Source of the DNA: Insulibacter thermoxylanivorax
Lineage (GTDB): Bacteria > Bacillota > Bacilli > Paenibacillales > DA-C8
DNA: 64,000 nucleotides
Reading direction: 5' to 3'
Assembly (NCBI RefSeq): GCF_015472005.1
Contig: NZ_BMAQ01000003.1
Span: 124,001 to 188,000, forward strand
A program made the position numbers and the translations under genes. Below the pieces are notes generated by a model that was not told the DNA's origin, ran no database searches, and saw nothing but the letters and a program-made list of their open reading frames with translations. Below are positions 46,230 through 54,638 of the stretch, in pieces; within the stretch, counting starts at the first letter, position 1, and each line of letters begins with the position of its first letter.

Positions 46230-48235
46230 TCCAATTGAAATTAACTAGGCTAGTTCTAGAGAACTATAAGGTTTATTACGGAAAACAAGAAATCAACTTA
46301 GATGTTCCTGACGATTCTGAGCCTGGCCATACCAAGAATCTGATCTTGATCGGTGGACTCAATGGTCGCGGCAAGACGACCATACTTAATGCGATTTATT
46401 ATGTCTTGTTTGGGAAACAAGGAATGAGTGAGCAAGATTATAAACTAACCTTCTCAGGTGCAATTAATGATCGCTATTATGAAGAAGGCGGACGTGATTG
46501 CTCCGTTTCATTGAGTTTTGAAGATGAACATGAAACTGTAACGGTTATAGTTACTTGGACTTTCGATCACCGTAAAACTCTGATTGGCGAGAATCGTAAA
46601 GTTTATGTAAAAAATAATTCAGACGGGAAAACAAGAGAAACAAGTATTTCAGAACAAGAATACTACGATTTTATAAACCGCCGTATTCCATTCGAAGCCG
46701 CACCATTTTTCATATTTGATGGCGAGAAAATTCAAGAGCTGGTTACAAAACAGGACGATAAATTAATGAAACAATCGATTCAACGGATTGTTTCAATCGA
46801 AATCTATCAAGAATTAGTCAATGACTTGGAAAAATTGCAAAGCTCACTCGAACGAAAATTAAGGCAAAAACAAGTAAACCGAAAATTGTCGGAAATTTTA
46901 GATGAAATAGAAGAGAATAAAGATCGGTTAGAGCGTTATCGAGCAAACTTAAAAAAGACTGAAGAAGAGTTTGAACAATTAAACAAACGTTTTATAGAAA
47001 TAGACCAAAAGAGACGAAAAAAACTTGCTGCATCAACGGAATCAAATGTACAAATACAAAAACGTTTAGCAGAATATGAACTTCGATTGGAACAAGTAAA
47101 CAAACAACTTGAGGATTTTGCCAAAGGTGGATTAACTAAATACTTGCTTGCCCCACTAATTAAAAAAATGCAGCAATCCCTACAAGAAGAAAAAAAGTTT
47201 ATTGATTTACAGCAACAACATCGCTCGCAATTCGCTCCATTTGAATCATTTATGAGCCGTTTAACCAGTGTTAGAATCGAGCCTCCTCTCACTGTTGAGC
47301 AAATGGACCAGATTCTAACTGAAGGGAAGAAAATTTGGGCTGAACTTAATCGGATCAACACTGTTGAATTACCCCATCGCGAAATTATCCACGATATTTC
47401 ACCTAGAATGAGGGAGAAGCTACTGTCCTTACCAACATCTATCAATCACAATATTCGTGAATTACTCGATCAAAAATTACAATATGAACGTTTGATTAAG
47501 GAACAAAAGGAACTACTAGAGAATGCTCCTGATCCCATAGATACCACTGAAGAAGATGAACAACTTAAAGCAATAGGAGCTCTATTAGGCGAGAAGAAAT
47601 CTTTAATGAAGCGAGCTCAATTAGGAATTAGAAAATATAGTCATGCCATTGAAGATTTACGTCGTAAATATACCCAAATTGAAAAAACTACGGAAGAGCA
47701 AAGCGAATTACAGCAGCAACTAAGATTAGTTAGCAACCTAAGAACGGTTACTGAAAAGTTTGTAGAAGAAGTTACTAGCATCAAAACCCAAAAAATCAAG
47801 TTTGAATTTAAGCATATTTTAGAGCGACTAGTACAAAAAGAACAAGATTTCGTAGAAGTTGATTTTGATGAAGAAGATTTCGTAATCAAAATCTACAATG
47901 ACCGTGGGGCAGAAGTAAAGTTAGCGGATCGCTCCGCCGGCGAAAAACAAATCATTGCTTTAGCATATATATGGGCATTAACGAAAACGGCAGGGTTAAA
48001 ACTCCCCTTCGTTATTGATACACCATTAGGTAGATTGGATAGTTTACATCGTAGCCATATCGTTCGTTATTATTTTAATCTATTAAGTGATCAAGTGATT
48101 ATCTTATCAACAGACACTGAAATTACTAAGGAATATCTCAAACAAGTCCAAAATTATCTTGTTCGAAGCTATGAGTTGGTCTATGATGAGAAGCTCCAGT
48201 CAACAACAATTAGAGAAGGTTACTTTGAATTCTAG
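46226..48235 (+). CDS. Module B: second DndD-like SMC ATPase
   Basis: 669 residues with a GTG start at 46226; a TTG at 46235 is equally possible. Walker A GGLNGRGKTT (43-52), APFFIFDGEKIQEL (FDGE at 164-167), a long coiled coil, signature RSAGEKQIIALAYIWAL (from 569) and Walker B LPFVIDT with Asp 598, then the C-terminal ILSTDTEI. These match DndD closely, more closely than the module A ATPase does. There is no second DndC, so it cannot by itself form another phosphorothioation complex unless it shares DndC. A DndE paralogue follows after eight bases. Confidence 0.88.
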   Translation: MIQLKLTRLVLENYKVYYGKQEINLDVPDDSEPGHTKNLILIGGLNGRGKTTILNAIYYVLFGKQGMSEQDYKLTFSGAINDRYYEEGGRDCSVSLSFEDEHETVTVIVTWTFDHRKTLIGENRKVYVKNNSDGKTRETSISEQEYYDFINRRIPFEAAPFFIFDGEKIQELVTKQDDKLMKQSIQRIVSIEIYQELVNDLEKLQSSLERKLRQKQVNRKLSEILDEIEENKDRLERYRANLKKTEEEFEQLNKRFIEIDQKRRKKLAASTESNVQIQKRLAEYELRLEQVNKQLEDFAKGGLTKYLLAPLIKKMQQSLQEEKKFIDLQQQHRSQFAPFESFMSRLTSVRIEPPLTVEQMDQILTEGKKIWAELNRINTVELPHREIIHDISPRMREKLLSLPTSINHNIRELLDQKLQYERLIKEQKELLENAPDPIDTTEEDEQLKAIGALLGEKKSLMKRAQLGIRKYSHAIEDLRRKYTQIEKTTEEQSELQQQLRLVSNLRTVTEKFVEEVTSIKTQKIKFEFKHILERLVQKEQDFVEVDFDEEDFVIKIYNDRGAEVKLADRSAGEKQIIALAYIWALTKTAGLKLPFVIDTPLGRLDSLHRSHIVRYYFNLLSDQVIILSTDTEITKEYLKQVQNYLVRSYELVYDEKLQSTTIREGYFEF

Positions 48236-48243
48236 GAGGCAAT

Positions 48244-48633
48244 ATGGCTAATCGAAAATTTGTCCTCTCCAAAGAAGCGACTGAATTATTGGATCGTGTC
48301 ATCGTGGAATTAAATATACCGCGTCCAGAAGCCCTTCGACTTGCTTTGGCCAAAGGGCTGGTTGATGCAGCGTTAGACGAAATTCCGCAACAATTAGAAG
48401 GCGGCGGTTTCGAGGTTCCCCATGGCGTCATTGCCAAAGATGATGACTATGTGATGTATAAACATCTAATTATTGAAAAGCTCCATAAGCCGATTGATGA
48501 TAAGGATATTGATCCGTATATGCACAAATTAATCGAAGCTGGACTGAGAATTATGGGCAACGAAATGGATCAACTGTCCTCCTTAGATAACTATCTATTG
48601 TATTTGGTAGAAAAGCCAGCCCGAGGATCTTAA
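48244..48633 (+). CDS. Module B: DndE paralogue
   Basis: 129 residues, ATG after AGGAGGCAAT. It aligns along its length with the DndE encoded at 35.5 kb: FVLSKEATELLDRVIVELNI corresponds to the first DndE helices, and DDDYVMYKHLIIEKLHKPID, then LIEAGLRIMGNEMDQL, to the YDYIFHALIAQHM and RGIRLLLGEY segments. It lacks some of the basic residues around the central loop, so DNA binding may differ. It pairs with the adjacent DndD-like ATPase. A terminator follows. Confidence 0.78.
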   Translation: MANRKFVLSKEATELLDRVIVELNIPRPEALRLALAKGLVDAALDEIPQQLEGGGFEVPHGVIAKDDDYVMYKHLIIEKLHKPIDDKDIDPYMHKLIEAGLRIMGNEMDQLSSLDNYLLYLVEKPARGS

Positions 48634-48643
48634 TTAAATTAAT

Positions 48644-48668
48644 AGCTCCGCATAGGCGGAGCTGTTTT
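48644..48668. terminator. Intrinsic terminator between the convergent halves of module B
   Basis: AGCTCCGC (48644-48651) and GCGGAGCT (48656-48663) form a perfect 8-bp stem with a four-base loop followed by GTTTTTATT. It ends the rightward DndD/E-like unit; the A-rich left flank may also let it end the leftward unit. Confidence 0.85.
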
Positions 48669-48670
48669 TA

Positions 48671-51445
48671 TTATAAAATTTCCACTTCTTCTTTATTCTG
48701 AGTGTCTGCTTTAAAATGTTCTAAACACATGTCTCTTAGATTGCAATAATTACAAACATTCTCATTAACGGACTTCATCTTTAAAGATGGTAATTCCATA
48801 TAATCAATTATGCTGGATTTCAATGATGCTATTAATTCTTCCCGGCCCTGTATATTGCTGCGATCTGATCTTAACTTGTGGACATTTTTTAATAAGTTTT
48901 CTTTACGGTTGTTATATGGATTTATTTCGGCTATCAAAAACCTCTTTCGAATATCCACATACCCCGTTTCAACAGGTTTAAACTCGATGCCTCTCCTCTG
49001 TTTATTCAGGTCATCGAGTGTTTGTTCACGTAAGTCAAACAGATCTGAAAGACCCCAAAATGGAACAAATGAACTCAACATTTTATGTTCTTCATCGAGA
49101 ATCTGTTCAAGATCTTGTTCTAATTCAGATTCATTCTCATACCTTTTACCAGCGAGTCTTCTCCATACTTTATCTAATAGGATGCTTCGATAATAGTATC
49201 GACAATGCAATTCATTTGAAAAGTAATCTGCTGACATCAACAAATGATTATGAAAATAGCGATAATCGCAAATTGCGTACGATTGTAGAGCATCCAAATG
49301 TAACGGAAAATCTGAAGGTTGATCGGGATCACGATGAAACGGTTCTCCTGCAAATTGCACAAAATCATAATGACTGATTTCCTCGTAACGTTTAGGATCT
49401 AGACCAAGTAAATCTAGTATATAATAAGGAGTCCTTTTCTCTTCTCCTTCCTTGTAGATATAACTCAATTCAACCTCACATTCTGCATATCTGCATACAT
49501 AATAAAGAGAATATCGCAGAAAATTCTTGTATTCTCTCTTACATGTGAGTACTGTATGAACATAGTTAAGGGAGTCAGAATCCCCTTCATACCCCTCGAA
49601 AAAGCTTTCATCTAGCGGCCATTTCAATAGTTGATTAGTGGTTACGTTCATCTGCTCATCGGATAATTGCCCAATCTGATATACGACTCCGTTATCTTTT
49701 GCGTTGTTACTCATCAATACCGCGCCATCTAATTGTTCAAAATTTCGGCAGATCCAATTGGCTCTCTGCTCTTCATTGGCATTTACTTTAAGGTAATAGT
49801 GAATCGATTCTCGCAAATCGTCAAAACTCGCCGAAATCTCCAGTTGGTCTCTGTTTTCGAAACGCTCTTTAAGTCCCTGTATAAAGTATGTTTGCAAATC
49901 CTCGGTTTTGCCCATTCGCACTTCCATAGTGCTGATTAAACGTCTGAAATGATCACGAAAACGGATCTTGCCGTTTTCCATGTCCCTAAACACATAGGCA
50001 GCTATACTTTTTAGTTCGCGCAGTGCTTGTTTAAATGCATCTACATCTTCAATGCTAATATGATAAAAAGAAAACCGTTTTAAGTCTGAGTACTCCTCGT
50101 TTTTTTCTATTTTTTCAAGGTTTAACTTCAAAATAGATAGTCTTTCTATCGCCTCATCGTAGTTCGTAATTCCTTTCAAGTATAGCTCTATTTTTCTGTA
50201 AATTTGCAAAATTGGCCTGCCTTTGATGTTTCCAAGAAAAGGAGCCGATAACGCTTCTTTGAGAACTTCAGGAGTTAATACCAGGCTTTTGGACTCAGGA
50301 TCCCACATGCGATACAATGCCATGATGAATTGGCCAATCGGATAAGAGAGAAAATGACGGTCTGTAAATTGATCAGGGAAATAACCTTTTAATAGTTCAT
50401 TCGTCAATTCATTATCTACGACATAGAATTGTTCTTTCATTGCTGATATGCGCTTAGGGGGATCTTTGTCCAACGTTTTTTGGAACACATTAGCTATACG
50501 ATTTACAAACTCCGTTAAATTCTCGTATTGGAAGAAGGATACTTTTTGATTTCGATCGACGACTTTCGATTCGAGAAGATCCCCTATAGCCTTTCCAAGT
50601 GAACGTTCATTATAGGCATATTTTTCTGTGTTATGGATATAGGTAGGTTGACACCATTGATATACTCTTTTCCAAGTTTCATAGATTCTTTGATGTTCGA
50701 GATCCATTTGAATCAAGAAGACAACTTCAAAACCCAGGTCCCGCAGATGCTCGACAAGACGTAAGATCATCGGTGTAAACTGATGAACTCCATGTAAAAC
50801 AAAACCATGGATTTCTTCACGTTCGTAATTCTCTAATAATTGTAGGTAAAATTGCTTTTTGGATTGATCTGTAATCGCCTCATCAATAAATGCAAAGGGC
50901 GTCCTCCTTTTATCCCATCTCATTCCGGACTTATTTTCAACTTCATCAATAAGACGATTAATTACCGCCGTTTTAACATCAGATCGATCTTGTGAGGCAA
51001 TTAACTCATTAATTGTATTCCATTTTGGTTCTCTATATAGGTTTTTATAAATTCGCAAAAACTCTAGTTGCTCTTTGGTCAGTCCTGAATTTTTAATCGA
51101 ATCAGGGGTAACCTTTAATTCTACAAGAAACCTTAATGCCTCATGCACTTCTCGCTTTGTAAATTTAAATGATCTTCTTAGATAATCGTTTTCAATCTTC
51201 TGGATTTCTTCTGATAACATGACAAATTGTTCAATCATGTTTTCAATATCATCGGCCCATGGTTTATATAATTCTCGAATAAAGCCGTCAATCGTATCAA
51301 GATATTGAAATGTTCGGCGTTTATAGCGAGCTTTAAGGCCTTCAACCAAGGTTTGCGAAACACATAAATGACAGTAATCCTTAATCTCATCCCAGAAGGA
51401 AGTCCTATTTAACATAAAAGGATTTTCATAGGTATATACCTTCAT
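48671..51445 (-). CDS. Module B: AddB-like protein with Fe-S cysteines, nuclease site not evident
   Basis: 924 residues. No Walker A. The C-terminal region carries the AddB-type 4Fe-4S arrangement: a Cys in QSYAICDYRYFHNH (with another in HCRYYYRSILL), and NVCNYCNLRDMCLEHF near the end. The usual catalytic PD-(D/E)XK residues are not recognisable; the stretch VDIRKRFLIAEINPYNN stands where a Glu/Asp-x-Lys would be. It starts five bases after the NERD-helicase gene. The layout mirrors the module A AddB-like gene, so each module has its own AddA-like/AddB-like pair. Confidence 0.72.
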   Translation of the reverse strand: MKVYTYENPFMLNRTSFWDEIKDYCHLCVSQTLVEGLKARYKRRTFQYLDTIDGFIRELYKPWADDIENMIEQFVMLSEEIQKIENDYLRRSFKFTKREVHEALRFLVELKVTPDSIKNSGLTKEQLEFLRIYKNLYREPKWNTINELIASQDRSDVKTAVINRLIDEVENKSGMRWDKRRTPFAFIDEAITDQSKKQFYLQLLENYEREEIHGFVLHGVHQFTPMILRLVEHLRDLGFEVVFLIQMDLEHQRIYETWKRVYQWCQPTYIHNTEKYAYNERSLGKAIGDLLESKVVDRNQKVSFFQYENLTEFVNRIANVFQKTLDKDPPKRISAMKEQFYVVDNELTNELLKGYFPDQFTDRHFLSYPIGQFIMALYRMWDPESKSLVLTPEVLKEALSAPFLGNIKGRPILQIYRKIELYLKGITNYDEAIERLSILKLNLEKIEKNEEYSDLKRFSFYHISIEDVDAFKQALRELKSIAAYVFRDMENGKIRFRDHFRRLISTMEVRMGKTEDLQTYFIQGLKERFENRDQLEISASFDDLRESIHYYLKVNANEEQRANWICRNFEQLDGAVLMSNNAKDNGVVYQIGQLSDEQMNVTTNQLLKWPLDESFFEGYEGDSDSLNYVHTVLTCKREYKNFLRYSLYYVCRYAECEVELSYIYKEGEEKRTPYYILDLLGLDPKRYEEISHYDFVQFAGEPFHRDPDQPSDFPLHLDALQSYAICDYRYFHNHLLMSADYFSNELHCRYYYRSILLDKVWRRLAGKRYENESELEQDLEQILDEEHKMLSSFVPFWGLSDLFDLREQTLDDLNKQRRGIEFKPVETGYVDIRKRFLIAEINPYNNRKENLLKNVHKLRSDRSNIQGREELIASLKSSIIDYMELPSLKMKSVNENVCNYCNLRDMCLEHFKADTQNKEEVEIL

Positions 51446-51449
51446 TTAG

Positions 51450-54400
51450 TCACCCCATTTCGATCAAGCGCTGCCAGCAACACTTTGAGGAAGTCGGTTT
51501 ATAGAAGTAGACAAATTTACGAATAGCTCGTGTTATGGCAACATATAGAATTCGCGTTTCTTCTTTCTTTTTGGACTCTGCTTCTGTGCTTTTTTCATCA
51601 TTATAATAATTGTTATTTATAGTTTTCCTTCTTTCTGTAACGCCGTCATCTATACGAAGAGAAATCCCCAGTTTGTCGTCGGAAAAATGGATCACTTCTG
51701 TAATTCCCTCAGCTTTATATCCAGTTATATCTTTGTCTCCAAAAGGCATGATCACGGTGTGAAATTCCATGCCCTTTGACTTGTGTACAGTCATACAAAC
51801 GACGTCACTATGTTCCGTCAGATTAGAATCACGACTCTCTGCTGTTTGTTTCGTAGTAATCATGATACGCAGATATTGTTCTATCTTATTTAGAGATAAA
51901 TAGTCGGTCTTAGAGATCGACACTAAGTGCTCTAAAGCCAAGTCCAAATTACGTTTGTAAAACCTAGCTGCAGCTCTTTGATCGTTTTCTGCATCATATT
52001 TCATTCCATATCGAATCCAAGGTTTAACGTTACTGATGATTGACCATATGACACTTAGAGCCGGTTCACCCCGCAAATTAGCGATATATTGCTTCCATTG
52101 AACTTTATCAATTGGCGGATTTTCACTGAAATATTGGATGCGCCGAGCTTCTCTTTCCTCTTCACTTCCAGTTTCATTTATTAAGAAAGCAAGATCTATC
52201 TTTGATAAAGTATGATCTGCATATGGCGTTGTATAAAGATTAGCTAAATATTCAGGACTGCGATGATAGAGCAGTGCCAACACTAGTTTATACAAATCAA
52301 GGACCGGTTCTAATTGGAACAAATCGCCGCCCGAATCGGTTTCAACATAAACAGATCCTTGCAAGATCCCACGTACTAGTTCAATTTGATAATTATCTCG
52401 AACTAATATAGCTATTTTGTCATTTCTACTCCTTTGCTCCCGAGGTGGCAGTTGATCGATCTCCTCTTTAACTACACGAATAAATTCTTGATTGAAACGC
52501 TCAGCTTCCCACGACTTTCCAATTTCAACCTTGCGAAAAACCTGTCCATTTTCCGGGAATCGTCTTTGGCCTATTAACTGATCAGAGTCTGGGTTATAGA
52601 CAAGTAAACCCTCTTCTCCCCACCGAGCGAATCTGTCCTCGAAGATCTCTAACAATTTAGTATCAGTCCGATAATTTTTCTGGAGTGAAAACTCAAGCCC
52701 CCACTTCTTAGGATCATCACCGATTAATCGGTCAAAAGCCCTCTCCTCCGCACCTCTAAATCGATAGATACATTGCTTAATATCACCAACAACAAAGAAG
52801 TTAAATCCGATACGATTTTGAAATGATTTTATAAGATCGATCTGAACATTATCTGTATCTTGAAACTCGTCAATAAATACATACTTAACTTTTCCTCTAT
52901 ATTCCTCTAAGTCAGAAAACTCATTCGTCAACCGTTTTAAGTTAAGGATCAAATCGCTAATTCGAACTTTGTTTTCTGAGGCAAGGCGTTCCCGCATTCG
53001 GTTCTCCGTATTTTTCAGCACTGTCGAGATCAAATTCCCCCAATTTCGATCGTCCCATTCGCCCCAATCTAAAGCATCATCCGTGTAATCTATGTTATGG
53101 TTTTCAAGACGATCCATGAGATCATTTAATCTTTTTTTCAGTATATACATATCCACGCCTAATTGTTTGATTGCAGAGTGCTGATTCCCCAATTCATTTG
53201 ATAGAAAACTATTGATTTCGTCCTCTAAGATTTGATTTCGTTCATGTTTACCTGAAACAATGGCCAAGTCTTTCCCTAAACCTAGCTTTGGTGCAAACTT
53301 TTGTAGGATTCTTTTGGCCAGAGAGTGAATCGTGGATATCCGCATTCCGTCCACGGCTTCGATCATTTCGAAATACATATAATCATTTGTGAGTAAATAA
53401 TAATCCTGGAAATTTTTCTTGATGCGCTTCTTCATCTCATCGGCAGCTTCATTAGTAAATGTGATCAAAAAAATGGCATCTGATAACGATTTCGCATCCA
53501 GGTCTTCAGCATATGTCAAATAGTTAATTCTTTGTACCATGGAGAAGGTCTTTCCTGTACCTGCTCCTGCTTTGACGACGATATGCTGCTTGATTGGTGC
53601 ATGTTCTATTTTATATTGTGAGTAGTTAAATGCCGTTCTACGATCGGCCTCTTGCAAGAAAGAGTCAAACTCTTGCACAGCTTCTTTAGAACCATCGATA
53701 ATCACAATTGGTTTGTCTGTTTCATATTCGATTTGATATAAGTAAAATTGAAAAACAGAAGACTCCCAATTACCTTCATGATCTTGAAGGCGGAAACGAT
53801 GGTCTAAATTGCGTTCCCTAATTTTATCCCAAACCTTCTGCTTCGCCGCTTCCATCTCTTCATTGGTGCGGTAAAAAGCAATAATCTTAACACCGTTACA
53901 CCATAGCTGCACAAGTTCATCAGGATTACGATAAGGATGCTGCTCATCTAAAGAAGAAACATAGGTTAGGATTGAGTAATGCTCTCTCTTATTATTTACT
54001 GAATTAGTTGATTCATTGGTTTCTTCCATTTTTACCTTGTCCATAGATTTTTTTATCTGTGCCCAATCTCTTCGCTCAATGATGCTTCGTACTGTAATGA
54101 AATCTTCCTCTTCAAATGCATGCGTGATCCAAGCTGCCCTTCTTTGCTCTTCTATGATGTTGAAGAGTTTCTCTTCCAGTCGTTCTCGGTTTTCTAGATC
54201 TTCTGCTAGGATGGCGTCTTCTAATCTACATATGACTGTTAGGCCTAAGTCAATAAAATCTTGCTTAGAAATATTGGGGTAACATACCATGGATGCTACC
54301 ACCCAATTTTTATCTACATGTTTTATAATCTCATTTCGTAAAGCAAAAGAAAATCTTCTTGCTTGTTTATAAGGTGATGTCTGAGGGGGTCTTCCATTTT

Positions 54401-54638
54401 TAAGTATTATCGTATTATTATCTCGCACCTCACGAATTGTTTCTCTGCTGTATGACTTTATTTCGACAGCAACAATCCCTTTATCTGGTACGAGAATATA
54501 GAGATCACATTCTTGCACTCCTACATTGTAGTTGAAGTAACAATAGTATTGATCAGGCAAGGTCTCTTTTAATGTTTTGTATACTTTCTTTTCAGATCTA
54601 TGATTTCCGATGAAATTTTCAGGGAAAACAACTGCCAT
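51450..54638 (-). CDS. Module B: NERD nuclease - UvrD/AddA-like helicase
   Basis: 1062 residues. The N-terminal NERD domain (about 7-110) keeps a nuclease-type active site: Glu16 in HRSEKKVY, Asp45, then Glu59-x-Lys61 in QECDLYILVPDKGIVAVEIK. An SF1 helicase follows: Walker A AGAGTGKT (about 352-359), LITFTNEAADEMKKRIK, VFIDEFQDTDNVQ, GDIKQCIYRFRGAEE, TVHKSKGMEFHTVIMPF and LYVAITRAIRKFVYF. It should unwind and cut DNA. It is the only protein in the two modules with a clear intact nuclease site. Its ATG shares one base with the previous stop. Confidence 0.88.
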   Translation of the reverse strand: MAVVFPENFIGNHRSEKKVYKTLKETLPDQYYCYFNYNVGVQECDLYILVPDKGIVAVEIKSYSRETIREVRDNNTIILKNGRPPQTSPYKQARRFSFALRNEIIKHVDKNWVVASMVCYPNISKQDFIDLGLTVICRLEDAILAEDLENRERLEEKLFNIIEEQRRAAWITHAFEEEDFITVRSIIERRDWAQIKKSMDKVKMEETNESTNSVNNKREHYSILTYVSSLDEQHPYRNPDELVQLWCNGVKIIAFYRTNEEMEAAKQKVWDKIRERNLDHRFRLQDHEGNWESSVFQFYLYQIEYETDKPIVIIDGSKEAVQEFDSFLQEADRRTAFNYSQYKIEHAPIKQHIVVKAGAGTGKTFSMVQRINYLTYAEDLDAKSLSDAIFLITFTNEAADEMKKRIKKNFQDYYLLTNDYMYFEMIEAVDGMRISTIHSLAKRILQKFAPKLGLGKDLAIVSGKHERNQILEDEINSFLSNELGNQHSAIKQLGVDMYILKKRLNDLMDRLENHNIDYTDDALDWGEWDDRNWGNLISTVLKNTENRMRERLASENKVRISDLILNLKRLTNEFSDLEEYRGKVKYVFIDEFQDTDNVQIDLIKSFQNRIGFNFFVVGDIKQCIYRFRGAEERAFDRLIGDDPKKWGLEFSLQKNYRTDTKLLEIFEDRFARWGEEGLLVYNPDSDQLIGQRRFPENGQVFRKVEIGKSWEAERFNQEFIRVVKEEIDQLPPREQRSRNDKIAILVRDNYQIELVRGILQGSVYVETDSGGDLFQLEPVLDLYKLVLALLYHRSPEYLANLYTTPYADHTLSKIDLAFLINETGSEEEREARRIQYFSENPPIDKVQWKQYIANLRGEPALSVIWSIISNVKPWIRYGMKYDAENDQRAAARFYKRNLDLALEHLVSISKTDYLSLNKIEQYLRIMITTKQTAESRDSNLTEHSDVVCMTVHKSKGMEFHTVIMPFGDKDITGYKAEGITEVIHFSDDKLGISLRIDDGVTERRKTINNNYYNDEKSTEAESKKKEETRILYVAITRAIRKFVYFYKPTSSKCCWQRLIEMG

